Source: Luteimonas mephitis DSM 12574 (GTDB lineage: Bacteria > Pseudomonadota > Gammaproteobacteria > Xanthomonadales > Xanthomonadaceae). From it: a stretch of DNA of 64,000 nucleotides. The stretch covers positions 207,001 through 271,000 of the forward strand of contig NZ_AULN01000012.1 in the NCBI RefSeq assembly GCF_000422305.1, in the 5' to 3' direction. The translations under genes and the position numbers were made by a program. This document shows positions 52,885 to 62,875 of the stretch, one piece after another; position 1 is the stretch's first letter; every line of letters begins with the position of its first letter. The notes below the pieces were generated by a model. It saw only the letters and a program-made list of their open reading frames with translations, was not told the DNA's origin and searched no databases.

Positions 52885-54205
52885 AGAGCCGCGGAGCCGG
52901 AAGCGGCGCTACCGGCGGCGGCTGCGCAGCCGCATCATCCTGTCGTTCGTATTGCTGGGCTTCGGCCTGACCACGCTGTTTGCGTTCGCGACGAACTATG
53001 CGCGCAATCGTGTCGAGGAAGCGATCATCGAGGACGTGATGAATCGCAACATCAGCGAGGCGGCGCGCCAGTTCGAGCAGGACCCCAGCAACGTCTCGTT
53101 TCCGGTCAACCAGATTCGCGCGTTTGTGTACACGCCGGACAAGTTCGAACAGGTGCGCAGGAATCGACCGGAATGGTATGCGTTGAAGGACGGCATCACC
53201 GGGATCACGGGTACCGATGAGCTGGGCAACCAGATGTCGTACAAGCTTGCCGTGCGCAAGACGCCCAATGCGTGGTTTTTCCTGGCCTACGACATGTCGC
53301 AGGCCAGTCGTGGCGAGGAGCAGTTCAACCGGGCGCTGTATGCGTCGGTCTTCGTGTTCACGCTGTTTTCGCTGCTTGTCGGCTGGTGGGCTGCTTCGCG
53401 GGTCATGAGCCCGGTGTCCGAGCTTGCCCGGCGCCTGCAGGCCTCGGGTGGAAGCACCCAGCCCGAGCCGCTGGCGCTGCACTTCCCGGAAGACGAAGTG
53501 GGCCAGCTCGCCTCCGCCCTCGACGATTACGCCTCGCGCCTGACCGAGGTGGTGCAGCGCGACCGCGAGTTCAACGCCGACGTCAGCCATGAACTGCGCA
53601 CGCCGCTGGCGGTGGTGAAGGGAGCGGTCGAGCTGTTGCTGTCGAAGCCCGGCCTCGACGAGAAGACGCGGGCGCGGCTGCTGCGAATCCAGCGCGCCGA
53701 GCAGCAGTGCACCGACCTGATCAGCGCGCTGCTGCTGCTGTCGCGCAACGAGCGCGGCCACGGCGCCACCGACGTGCAGCGCGTCGCCGAACAGCTGCTG
53801 GATGCCCACCGTACCCAGCTGGGCGGAAAGCCCCTGGAGCTGCGCCTGGAAGGCGGGCGCGAGATGGTGGTCGATGCGCCCGAATCGGCGGTCAACGTCG
53901 CGCTGGGCAACCTGATCGGCAACGCGGTCAAGTACACCACCCACGGCGAGGTGATCGTGCGCCTGCTGGACAACGCGGTGGAGGTCATCGACTCCGGCCC
54001 CGGCCTGTCCGCGGAAGATGCGGCCCGCCTGTTCGAACGCGGCTACCGCGGCACCCACGCCGAGCATTCGCTCGGCGGCGGCATCGGCCTGTCGATCGTG
54101 CGCCGCCTGTGCGCGCTGTACGAGTGGCAGGTGCGCGTGGTGCCCGGTGAGGAGCGCGGCGTCGTGGCGACGCTGACATTCTCGGCCGCGAACGTCGCTT
54201 CGTAG
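52871..54205 (+). CDS. Sensor histidine kinase
   Basis: A 444-residue membrane kinase. A very basic N-terminus (RSRKRRYRRRLRSRI) precedes TM1; a periplasmic domain of about 130 residues lies between TM1 (IILSFVLLGFGLTTLFAF) and TM2 (ASVFVFTLFSLLVGWWA). HAMP follows, then DVSHELRTPL with the phosphorylated His near 239, N-box LGNLIGNAVKYT, and G boxes DSGPGLS and GGGIGLS. It partners the upstream regulator. Its TAG stop is part of the GTAG REP at 54201. Confidence 0.95.
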   Translation: MRARKEPRSRKRRYRRRLRSRIILSFVLLGFGLTTLFAFATNYARNRVEEAIIEDVMNRNISEAARQFEQDPSNVSFPVNQIRAFVYTPDKFEQVRRNRPEWYALKDGITGITGTDELGNQMSYKLAVRKTPNAWFFLAYDMSQASRGEEQFNRALYASVFVFTLFSLLVGWWAASRVMSPVSELARRLQASGGSTQPEPLALHFPEDEVGQLASALDDYASRLTEVVQRDREFNADVSHELRTPLAVVKGAVELLLSKPGLDEKTRARLLRIQRAEQQCTDLISALLLLSRNERGHGATDVQRVAEQLLDAHRTQLGGKPLELRLEGGREMVVDAPESAVNVALGNLIGNAVKYTTHGEVIVRLLDNAVEVIDSGPGLSAEDAARLFERGYRGTHAEHSLGGGIGLSIVRRLCALYEWQVRVVPGEERGVVATLTFSAANVAS

Positions 54206-54292
54206 GTCGGGGCTACGTCCCCGACGCGCGTGTAAACTGGCACAAGCCGGCATTCCTGCGCGGGCCGTCGGCCACGCAGGGCCGACCTACGC
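54201..54292. repeat. Convergent GTAG REPs between the kinase and ilvE
   Basis: GTAGGTCGGGGCTACGTCCCC starts at 54202 and contains the kinase stop; an inverted GGGCCGACCTACG copy at 54279-54291 contains the ilvE stop. Both stops of this convergent gene pair are thus supplied by repeats. Confidence 0.85.
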
Positions 54293-55207
54293 GGGGTCCA
54301 CCGGCTCCAGCCAGCCATGCCTGTCCTTCGTGCTGCCATCGAACAGCCCGAAGAACAGTTCCTGCATCCGTCGCGTCACCGGGCCGGCCTTGCCGGCGCC
54401 GATCTGGCGGCCGTCGATCGAGCGGATGGGAGTGACTTCCGCCGCCGTGCCGCACATGAACAGCTCGTCGCACAGGTAGAGGTATTCCCGCGGAATGTCG
54501 CGCTCGACCACCTCGATGCCGGCATCGCGTGCCAGCGTGATCAGGCTGTTGCGGGTGATGCCGTTGAGCAGTGCCGCGCTGACCGGCGTGGTGTGCAGCG
54601 CGCCGTCGAAGACCAGGAAGATGTTCTCGCCGGCGCCTTCGCTGAGCAAACCGGTGGAGGCGAGCGCGATGCCCTCGCCGAAGCCGAGGCGGCGCGCCTC
54701 GCGCGCGATCAGCTGGCCGGACAGGTAGTTGCCGCCGGCCTTGGCACCCGCGGGGATCGTGTTGGGCGCGAAGCGCTGCCAGCTCGACACGCAGGCGTCG
54801 ATGCCCTGCTCGAGCACGCCGTCTCCCAGGTAGGCGCCCATCTGCCACGCTGCGACCGCCACGTCGATGGGAGTTTCAGCGGACAGCCCGAAGCCGCCCA
54901 GCCCGCGCCACGCCACCGGCCGCAGGTAGGCCTTGCCCAGCGCGTTCTTCTGCAGCACCGCGCGGCAGGCGGCGTTGATCTCGTCGAGCGAATACGGGAT
55001 CGCCATGTCGTAGATGCGCGCCGACGCAAACAACCGGCGATTGTGGTCGGACAGCCTGAAGATCATCGGGCCGTCGGGGGTTTCGTAGCTGCGGATGCCC
55101 TCGAACACCGACGAGCCGTAGTGCAGCGCGTGCGACATGACGTGCGTGGTCGCTTCGGCCCACGGCTTGATGGTGCCGTTCTGCCAGATCCATTCGGGGT
55201 ATTGCAT
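54287..55207 (-). CDS. ilvE: Branched-chain amino-acid aminotransferase
   Basis: A 306-residue fold-type IV PLP enzyme. HYGSSVFEGIRSYETPDG near residue 30 and the Schiff-base lysine in AGAKAGGNYLSGQLIA near 158 are typical, as are STGLLSEGAGENIFLV and CGTAAEVTPI (phosphate site). It catalyses the last step of valine, leucine and isoleucine synthesis. Start MQYPEWIWQNG chosen by family. Confidence 0.96.
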   Translation of the reverse strand: MQYPEWIWQNGTIKPWAEATTHVMSHALHYGSSVFEGIRSYETPDGPMIFRLSDHNRRLFASARIYDMAIPYSLDEINAACRAVLQKNALGKAYLRPVAWRGLGGFGLSAETPIDVAVAAWQMGAYLGDGVLEQGIDACVSSWQRFAPNTIPAGAKAGGNYLSGQLIAREARRLGFGEGIALASTGLLSEGAGENIFLVFDGALHTTPVSAALLNGITRNSLITLARDAGIEVVERDIPREYLYLCDELFMCGTAAEVTPIRSIDGRQIGAGKAGPVTRRMQELFFGLFDGSTKDRHGWLEPVDPA

Positions 55208-55421
55208 GCCGGCCGCCTGCAGTGAGGGGAAACCGTCATTTTGCCAGATGGAGGGAAAGCGGGCGGGAACGACTGTCTTTCGAGCCGTTGCCGTCATCCC
55301 GGGCAGGGCGCGGGATCGTTTCTTGCCGCGACATGAGCTGCGTTCTTGCTTCGCCCGGAACGTCCAGCGGACGCTTGCCGTCATCGTTCACTGCAGTCCC
55401 GCTTGTACCTGCCGCAGCCGC

Positions 55422-56015
55422 CTAGAGCACGATCCACCAGCAGCCCATGTGGCGACGCAGCCCGAACACGGTGCGCGAGGGCGTGGAGCCGTTGGCAAGG
55501 GTCTGCTCGACGCGCAGTGCGACCGGGCTGCGCTGGACGACCGTTGCGCCCGGCCAGGCCTGGGCGTCCACGGTGCCGCTGACCGTCATGTCGCCGTCGG
55601 ACTGGAGGCTGAGCTGCGGCGCGGGCAGGACCGCGCTCACGTCCAGCAGCGGGCGGTTGGCGATGGTGTCCAGTCGTTCGAGCACGGCGTAGCCGTTGCG
55701 GTTCGACATGCCGGTCCAGTTGTAGACCCCGGCCAGGCGGTTGACGTCGCGGCTGTCGATCGCCGCAGTGACCTCGAAGATCAGGTCGCGCAGGCTGCGC
55801 GAGCAGCCGCGCGCGTAGGCCTTGCCGCCATAGACCGGCGAGTGGACGGCGGGGGCTGGTCGGTCGGCACCGCCGACGTCGCTGCAGGCGCGATCGGTGA
55901 ACACCACCTCGCCGTCCGGGCGCGTGCAGCGGCGGATCTGCGCATCGCCGGGGAGCGGCCAGCACAGCGTCGCCGCGATGGCCGCCACGGCGAAAAGGGA
56001 GATGCGAAGGCGCAT
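55422..56015 (-). CDS. Exported protein with DUF4124-like N-terminus
   Basis: A 197-residue protein. Signal peptide (RISLFAVAAIAATLCWPLPGDA) is followed by IRRCTRPDGEVVFTDRACSD, close to the DUF4124 start found in many gammaproteobacterial periplasmic proteins. The C-terminal half is a predicted beta-rich domain with WTGMSNRNGYAVLERLD. It ends in hydrophobic CWWIVL. No function can be given. It lies 70 bp after metF on the same strand. Confidence 0.7.
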   Translation of the reverse strand: MRLRISLFAVAAIAATLCWPLPGDAQIRRCTRPDGEVVFTDRACSDVGGADRPAPAVHSPVYGGKAYARGCSRSLRDLIFEVTAAIDSRDVNRLAGVYNWTGMSNRNGYAVLERLDTIANRPLLDVSAVLPAPQLSLQSDGDMTVSGTVDAQAWPGATVVQRSPVALRVEQTLANGSTPSRTVFGLRRHMGCWWIVL

Positions 56016-56085
56016 CCCGTGAAGACTAGCCGCGCGCGCGGCCGGCGTGAAGTGAGCGCCGGCCGTGGAACCGCCCGCGCAGGAG

Positions 56086-56910
56086 TCAGGCCAGCCGCGC
56101 AAGCACGGCTTCGGTCGGCCTGGCGAGGTTGAGGGTGTAGAAGTGCAGCGACGGCGCGCCGCCGTCGAGCAGGCGTCGGCACAGCGCCGCGACCAGGTCG
56201 GCGCCGAACTCGCGCACCGCTTCCACGTCGTCGCCGTGCGCCTGCATGCGCTTTGCGATCCAGCGCGGGATTTCCGCGCCGCAGGTTTCGGAAAACCGCC
56301 GCAGCTGGCTGAAGTTCGAGATCGGCATGATGCCGGGCACGATCGGGATGGTCACGCCCAGCTTGCGCGCCGAGTCGACGAAGTGGAAGTACGCATCGGC
56401 GTTGTAGAAGTACTGGGTGATCGCACCGTCCGCGCCGGCATCGACCTTGGCCTTGAAGTGCTTCAGGTCGGCCAGCGCATGCTCGGACTGCGGGTGCGTC
56501 TCGGGATAGCAGCCGACCTCGATGTGGAAGTCGCCATCGTGTTCGCGGCGGATGAAGTCCACCAGGTCGGTGGCGTAGCGGAATTCGCCCGGATGCCCCA
56601 TGCCCGACGGCAGGTCGCCGCGCAGCGCGACGATGCGCCGGCAGCCCATCGACTTGTAGCGCTGCAGCAGCGCCGACAGTTCGGCGCGGGTGCCGCCGAC
56701 GCAGGAGATGTGCGGTGCGGCGTCCAGGCCGTGCTGTCCATGCAGGTGGCCGATGGTTTCCGGCGTGTAGTCCAGCGTCGATCCGCCGGCGCCGAAAGTG
56801 CAGGACACGTATTCGGGCGCGTGCGCCTTGAGCTTTTGCGCGGTGCGGTCGAGCTGGGCTCGCTGCTCGTCGGTTTTCGGCGGGTAGAACTCGAAGGAAA
56901 GCGCGGTCAT
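56086..56910 (-). CDS. metF: Methylenetetrahydrofolate reductase
   Basis: A 274-residue TIM-barrel flavoprotein. FEFYPPKTDEQRAQL opens it; VSCTFGAGGSTLD and RIVALRGDLPSG follow, with FKAKVDAGADGAITQYFYN, and IVPGIMPISNFSQL near 190. It reduces methylene-THF to methyl-THF for methionine synthesis. It belongs to the methyl-cycle set with ahcY and metK a few kilobases away. An AT-rich dyad lies just upstream. Confidence 0.96.
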   Translation of the reverse strand: MTALSFEFYPPKTDEQRAQLDRTAQKLKAHAPEYVSCTFGAGGSTLDYTPETIGHLHGQHGLDAAPHISCVGGTRAELSALLQRYKSMGCRRIVALRGDLPSGMGHPGEFRYATDLVDFIRREHDGDFHIEVGCYPETHPQSEHALADLKHFKAKVDAGADGAITQYFYNADAYFHFVDSARKLGVTIPIVPGIMPISNFSQLRRFSETCGAEIPRWIAKRMQAHGDDVEAVREFGADLVAALCRRLLDGGAPSLHFYTLNLARPTEAVLARLA

Positions 56911-56936
56911 CGTGGCGGTCTGGACGGGGCGAGGGG

Positions 56937-56959
56937 CGATAATATCTCTTTATCGCGAT
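56937..56959. promoter_or_regulatory. AT-rich dyads upstream of metF
   Basis: CGATAA (56937-56942) and TTATCG (56950-56955) form an inverted repeat around a seven-base centre, overlapped by the palindrome ATCGCGAT (56952-56959). They lie 27-49 bp before the metF start, in an island of A+T, and probably include the promoter and an operator for a methionine-cycle regulator. Confidence 0.5.
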
Positions 56960-57099
56960 GAATGTTATAAATCATGGCGGTCGCAGGGGGAAACGGCTGC
57001 CATGCCGTTTGCCGGCCACGTGCAGGCGGCACCCGCGCAAGTGGTGCGTCCGACGATTGGCTAGACTCGCGGGCCGTTTCGATTCCCCGGATGCAGCCA

Positions 57100-57657
57100 A
57101 TGTCGATCGTCCTGACGCCCTTTGCCCGCGCGCGCCTGTTCCCGGGCGAGCGGCGGGCGAACACCATCCAGGACTGCACGCCCGAGACGTTCGAGCGCCA
57201 CCTCAACGAGGTGCCGCCGCTGGAGGTGCTCGACGGCTACGCGCCGTTCTGCAAGCTGCACGTGCATCGCAACTGGACGTCGACGCGCTGCCTGACGATG
57301 CCCGTCACCAACGACAACAGGCACCTGCTGCGCTCGGCCTACGAGGCGCGCACGCGCGACGAACTGCCGGTGCTGGTGCGCTGGTTCGAGGGGGTTGAGC
57401 CGCCGGTCGCAGGCTACTTCGTCGTGATCCTCTACAGCCGCGAGCAACTGGCGAAGGAGGGCGTGGCGATCGCTGCCGACTGGGGTGTAGTGGGGTGCCT
57501 CTACACCGCGCAGCCCGGGGAAATCCCGATGGCGCCGATCACGATGATGCGCAACGCGCTGGGTGTCGAAGAGGGCGGCTCCGGCGTGCCGCTGGATCGC
57601 GAGGCGTACCGGCGCAGCGTCGAGTTCTGGGAGAACAATGCCAACTGGCGGCCCTGA
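57100..57657 (+). CDS. DUF3228 family protein
   Basis: A 185-residue cytosolic protein that matches the DUF3228 family: SIVLTPFARARLFPGERRAN opens it, then TIQDCTPETFERHLNEV. The later GYFVVILYSREQL and WGVVGCLYTAQPGEIPMAPITMMRNALG are also conserved in the family. No enzyme motif is known. A second ATG in frame nine bases earlier (57091) is possible. Family occurs in proteobacteria and some eukaryotes without defined role. Confidence 0.85.
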   Translation: MSIVLTPFARARLFPGERRANTIQDCTPETFERHLNEVPPLEVLDGYAPFCKLHVHRNWTSTRCLTMPVTNDNRHLLRSAYEARTRDELPVLVRWFEGVEPPVAGYFVVILYSREQLAKEGVAIAADWGVVGCLYTAQPGEIPMAPITMMRNALGVEEGGSGVPLDREAYRRSVEFWENNANWRP

Positions 57658-57708
57658 GTCCAGGGGGCGCTGCCACTTGGTACACACCCTCGTCGCAACC
57701 TGACGGAC

Positions 57709-57813
57709 CCCGACGCGGCCGGCAGGCCTTCGAGGCAAATGTCCTCCGGCATCCGCCTGGCGGCGGACGCCTCCCCCGTGATTTTGCCCCGAAGGCCTGC
57801 CGACCGCGTCGGG
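57709..57813. repeat. Intergenic palindrome, module A, copy 3
   Basis: Arms 57709-57739 and 57783-57813 match at 29 of 31 positions. ATCGCAG follows about ten bases later, as in copies 1 and 2. No module B is seen after it. Confidence 0.86.
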
Positions 57814-57932
57814 TCAATCGGATCGCAGCCCCACGCCCCATCAGGCCCATGACCATGGTGAAGCCGGCAGGCCGCAGGTCGGGGCTACGCCCCCTACGCC
57901 CCGCGCCACATCAAGACATGATCACCAGACAC

Positions 57933-57964
57933 GAAAAAACGGGCGCCTGGGCGCCCGTTTTCTC
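57933..57964. terminator. Bidirectional rho-independent terminator
   Basis: A ten-bp stem AAACGGGCGC / GCGCCCGTTT with a CTGG loop. The A-run on the left and the T-run on the right let it end transcription from both directions, that is ahcY (minus) and the rightward DUF3228 gene. Confidence 0.9.
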
Positions 57965-57983
57965 GTGAAGCCACCGGAACCGA

Positions 57984-59432
<1,449 letters not shown>

Positions 59433-59484
59433 GGTGTTGCTCCGTTGTTTGTGAGTCCGGGGATGGAGAGGACTCGCATTGAAC

Positions 59485-59568
59485 GGGCGCCGTTGTCGCT
59501 ATGTCAGCTCGCCGAGCCTGAGCCCTTTCACGTCGCGGTGGACGGATGGCATGCAGCGCCCCTCGGCA
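59485..59568 (-). ncRNA. S-adenosylhomocysteine (SAH) riboswitch of ahcY
   Basis: On the minus strand GCCGAG (59567-59562) pairs with CTCGGC (59516-59511) as P1. The conserved GGGGCGCTGC follows the first strand, CAGGCTCGG forms the second, and AACGGCGCCC near 59494-59485 makes the pseudoknot with GGGCGC (59561-59556). These are the hallmark conserved parts of the SAH aptamer, which turns ahcY on when SAH is high. It lies about 50 bp before the start codon. Confidence 0.94.
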
Positions 59569-59578
59569 GAGGGTCGGG

Positions 59579-59584
59579 ATTATA
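59579..59584 (-). promoter_or_regulatory. -10 box of the ahcY transcript
   Basis: Perfect TATAAT on the minus strand about ten bases before the expected 5' end of the riboswitch. No good -35 at 16-18 bp. Confidence 0.65.
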
Positions 59585-59674
59585 TGGCTTCTTCGCGTCG
59601 AAACGATGTCCGGGTCGCATGGCGGCCAGCGGTGGCGTCAGGCCCGGCTCAGCTCGCCGGGCGCCACGACGGCG

Positions 59675-61270
59675 TCACCAGTCCGTGGGCTTGTAGTCCT
59701 TCAGGAACTGTCCCCAGACGTGCTCGCCGGTGTTGAGGCCATGGATGATCGGGTCGACGATGCGGGCGGCGCCGTCGACGATGTCCAGCGGCGGATGGAA
59801 GCGCTCCTCGACAACCTTGCGCGCGGCGAGCTCGGCGGGATCCTCGTCGGTGACCCAGCCGGTGTCGACGCTGTTCATGTGGATGCCGTCGCCGTGGTAA
59901 TCCGCCGCGGCGGTGCGGGTCATCATGTTGAGCGCCGCCTTGGCCATGTTGGTGTGCGGGTGCCGGGTGGTCTTGAAGTTGCGGTAGAACTGGCCCTCGA
60001 CCGCCGACACGTTGACGATGTGCTTGTCGCGGTTGTCCGTGCGCAGCATCAGCGGTTTCAATCTCGCGTTGATGATGAACGGCGCGATCGCGTTGACCAG
60101 CTGCGTCTCCAGCAGTTCGACCGACGGCACTTCGGCCATCAGCAACCGCCACGAGTTGCGCCCGCGCAGGTCGACCTGCTGCAGGTCCTGGTCGAGGCGG
60201 CCTTCGGGGAACAGGTGCTTCTGGCCCAGCAGTTCCTCCGCCAGCAACGGCACCTGCGACAGCTCCGCCGGATTGGTGAGGCCTGCGGCCGCGGACATGC
60301 GCTGGCCGATCGCCACCTGCATCGCCGCGGCATCGGCTTCGGGCGCCGGGCCTTCGGGCAGCATCGCGTATCCGCGCAGGCCTTCGTAACTGCCCAGCAG
60401 CTTGCGCACCGCATCCGGCGCGTCGTGCAGCGCCGCGGTCTCGGCTTCCATCATGTGCGCGTAGAACCCGGGCGGTCGGCGAACGGTCTGGCAGGCGTTG
60501 TTGATGATGAAGTCCAGCCGCGGCAGCCGCGACGAGAGTTCGCGGCAGAACGCCTCGACGCTGGGCGTGTGCCGCAGGTCCAGGCCGAAGACTTCGAGGC
60601 GGTGCCCCCACTGCGCGAAATCCGGTTCCTGCGCATAGCGCGCGGCGGAATCGCGCGGGAAGCGCGTGGTCACGACCAGGCGCGCGCCGGCGCGCAGCAG
60701 CTTCAGGCCGGCCTGGTAGCCGATCTTGACGCGGCCGCCGGTCAGCAATGCGACGCGGCCGCTGAGGTCGGCAAGCTCGGTGCGCTTGGCGAAGTTGAAC
60801 TCGGCGCAGGCGGGGCACAGCTGGTCGTAGAAGTGATGGACCAGGGTGTACTTCTGCTTGCAGACGTAGCAGTGCCGCAGTTCGGGGGATTCCTTGAAAC
60901 CATGCGTCGCGGATGCCGCGGCAGCGTGGTCCACGCCTTCATGCGCGAGTGCCTGCGGTGCGCCGCCTTCGGGCACGAAATAGTTGGGCGTGGTGAACAC
61001 CGGCTGCCGGCGCAGCGTGCGGATGCCGGTCTGCTCGAGCACGGCTTCGGCGCGGCGGATGTTCTCCGCGTTGCGCTCGCGCTCGCGCGCCTTCAATCGC
61101 TGCCGGCGCGCGCGCGGATCGGGATGGTAGATGGCGGCCACGGCCTGGTGCAGGCGCTTGCGCTCGTCCGCGGGCATCGCGTCGAGCAGCGAATGATCGG
61201 TGGCGACGGATTCCAGCATTTCGAGTGCGGCGCGCAGGCGATCGGACAGGGTGGGATCGGTGGGATCCAT
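59675..61270 (-). CDS. Zinc-ribbon SDR-family oxidoreductase of unknown substrate
   Basis: A 531-residue protein. An N-terminal helical, charged region (1-90) leads to a zinc ribbon with C134-x2-C137 and C152-x2-C155. The Rossmann domain starts at GRVALLTGGRVKIG (171-184), a variant of TGxxxGIG; FIINNACQTVRR is the NNAG-type motif. The active site reads HPHTNMAKAALNM: the usual Tyr of YxxxK is Thr440, with Lys444 kept; Ser is in NVSAVEG. The same HPHTNMAKAA word is familiar from uncharacterised eukaryotic homologues. It sits between metK and ahcY but has its own unit behind the metK terminator. Confidence 0.8.
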   Translation of the reverse strand: MDPTDPTLSDRLRAALEMLESVATDHSLLDAMPADERKRLHQAVAAIYHPDPRARRQRLKARERERNAENIRRAEAVLEQTGIRTLRRQPVFTTPNYFVPEGGAPQALAHEGVDHAAAASATHGFKESPELRHCYVCKQKYTLVHHFYDQLCPACAEFNFAKRTELADLSGRVALLTGGRVKIGYQAGLKLLRAGARLVVTTRFPRDSAARYAQEPDFAQWGHRLEVFGLDLRHTPSVEAFCRELSSRLPRLDFIINNACQTVRRPPGFYAHMMEAETAALHDAPDAVRKLLGSYEGLRGYAMLPEGPAPEADAAAMQVAIGQRMSAAAGLTNPAELSQVPLLAEELLGQKHLFPEGRLDQDLQQVDLRGRNSWRLLMAEVPSVELLETQLVNAIAPFIINARLKPLMLRTDNRDKHIVNVSAVEGQFYRNFKTTRHPHTNMAKAALNMMTRTAAADYHGDGIHMNSVDTGWVTDEDPAELAARKVVEERFHPPLDIVDGAARIVDPIIHGLNTGEHVWGQFLKDYKPTDW

Positions 61271-61370
61271 GGAGGGCAGGGCGGCGGTCGTGGTGGTCAA
61301 GCAGCGTAGTCCAGTTCGGTCGAACGAGGGATTCCTGGTTTTGCAGGGCAATCGGTGTCCTGCTTGCCTG

Positions 61371-61401
61371 AAAAGAAAACGGGCCGCGTGGCGGCCCGTT
61401 T
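61371..61401 (-). terminator. Rho-independent terminator of metK
   Basis: An 11-bp stem AAACGGGCCGC / GCGGCCCGTTT with a three-base loop; on the minus strand it runs into TTTTCTTTT. It lies 92 bp after the metK stop and upstream of the SDR gene, separating the two. Confidence 0.9.
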
Positions 61402-61492
61402 CCTCGATTGCCATCGTGGGCGAAGCGGGAGATCGGTCCTGCGGCAGAGCCGCAATGGATTCCCCGCTGCGCCAGGGACGGCGACGGAACCG

Positions 61493-62722
61493 CTACTTCA
61501 AGCCAGCCGCCTTGCGCAGTTCCTCGGCCTTGTCGGTCTTCTCCCACGAGAACGCCGTGGCCTTGTGGCTATTGCCCGCGGCATCGGTGTAGCTGACGTC
61601 CTTCGGCTTGCGGCCGAAGTGGCCGTAGGCGGCGGTCGACTGGTACACCGGGTGGATCAGGTCGAGCATCTTGACGATGCCGTACGGGCGCAGGTCGAAA
61701 TGCTTGCGGATCAGCTTCTCGATCTTGTCGTCGCTGATCTTGCCAGTGCCGAAGGTGGTGACCGAGATGCTGGTGGGCTCGGCCACGCCGATCGCGTACG
61801 ACACCTGCACCTCGCACTTGTCGGCAATGCCGGCGGCGACGATGTTCTTGGCGACGTAGCGCGCGGCGTACGCGGCCGAGCGGTCGACCTTCGACGGATC
61901 CTTGCCCGAGAACGCGCCGCCGCCGTGGCGGGCCATGCCGCCGTAGGTGTCGACGATGATCTTGCGGCCGGTCAGGCCGCAGTCGCCCACGGGGCCACCG
62001 ATCACGAAGATCCCGGTCGGGTTGATGTGCACCTTGTTCTTCGGCAGCTTCTCCAGCATCGCCTTGGGCAGCACCGGCTTGAGGATGTGCTCGTACACGC
62101 CCTCGACAAGATCTCTCTGCTTGATGCCCGGGTCGTGCTGGGTCGACAGCACTACGGCGTCGAGGCCCTGGATCTTGTTGTCGTCGCCGTAGCGCAGGGT
62201 GACCTGCGACTTCGCATCCGGGCGCAGCCACTTCAGCTTGCCGTTCTTGCGCACCTTGGCCTGCTGCTCGACCAGCCTGTGCGAGTAATAGATCGGCGCC
62301 GGCATGAACTCGGGCGCCTCGTTGCAGGCGTAGCCGAACATCAGGCCCTGGTCGCCCGCGCCCTGTTCCTCCGGCTTCTTCTGCTTCTTCTTGGTGCCGT
62401 CGACGCCCGCGGCGATGTCGGGCGACTGCTTGCCGATCAGGTTCAGCACGCCGCAGGTCGCGCCGTCGAAACCGACTTCGGACGAGTCGTAGCCGATGTC
62501 CACGATCACCTTGCGGGTCAGCGCCTCCAGGTCGATCCAGGCCGAGGTGGTGACCTCGCCGGCCACGATCGCCACGCCGGTCTTGACCATGGTTTCGCAG
62601 GCCACGCGCGCGCGCTTGTCCTGGGTCAGGATCGCGTCGAGCACCGCGTCGGAGATCTGGTCGGCGACCTTGTCCGGGTGGCCTTCGGAGACCGATTCGG
62701 AGGTGAAGAGGTAGCTGGACAT
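61493..62722 (-). CDS. metK: S-adenosylmethionine synthetase
   Basis: A 409-residue enzyme. [17 protein letters not shown] opens it; [18 protein letters not shown] binds ATP, and [23 protein letters not shown] is the phosphate-binding loop with catalytic Lys and Asp. [17 protein letters not shown] is also invariant. It makes S-adenosylmethionine from methionine and ATP. A small charged insertion ([13 protein letters not shown], residues 108-120) is slightly unusual for the family but known in xanthomonads. Confidence 0.98.
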   Translation of the reverse strand: MSSYLFTSESVSEGHPDKVADQISDAVLDAILTQDKRARVACETMVKTGVAIVAGEVTTSAWIDLEALTRKVIVDIGYDSSEVGFDGATCGVLNLIGKQSPDIAAGVDGTKKKQKKPEEQGAGDQGLMFGYACNEAPEFMPAPIYYSHRLVEQQAKVRKNGKLKWLRPDAKSQVTLRYGDDNKIQGLDAVVLSTQHDPGIKQRDLVEGVYEHILKPVLPKAMLEKLPKNKVHINPTGIFVIGGPVGDCGLTGRKIIVDTYGGMARHGGGAFSGKDPSKVDRSAAYAARYVAKNIVAAGIADKCEVQVSYAIGVAEPTSISVTTFGTGKISDDKIEKLIRKHFDLRPYGIVKMLDLIHPVYQSTAAYGHFGRKPKDVSYTDAAGNSHKATAFSWEKTDKAEELRKAAGLK

Positions 62723-62763
62723 CGGCCTTATATCCCTTGATTCGGATGGAAAGATGGGTGCGC

Positions 62764-62769
62764 ATCATA
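62764..62769 (-). promoter_or_regulatory. Possible -10 box of metK
   Basis: TATGAT on the minus strand, 42 bp before the metK start codon. No clear -35. I saw no SAM riboswitch fold in this leader. Confidence 0.35.
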
Positions 62770-62875
62770 CACGGGCGCAGCCGGCCGTGCATTGTGCCGC
62801 GTGGCGGGTTGGCGGGGGTTAAGCGGGTCGATTCGGGCGGGCCGACGCCGGCCGGGCCGCCGCTAGCATCCGGCG

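Larger units (their letters stand above)
57658..57983. other. Intergenic repeats between DUF3228 gene and ahcY
   Basis: These 326 bp contain module A copy 3 (57709-57813), a GTCGGGGCTACGCC REP at about 57880-57900 and the shared terminator. No gene is supported. Confidence 0.75.

Noticed and set aside
62723-62875. SAM riboswitch before metK
   Set aside because: The leader is short and lacks the conserved stems and loops of the known SAM classes; only a -10 box is visible.
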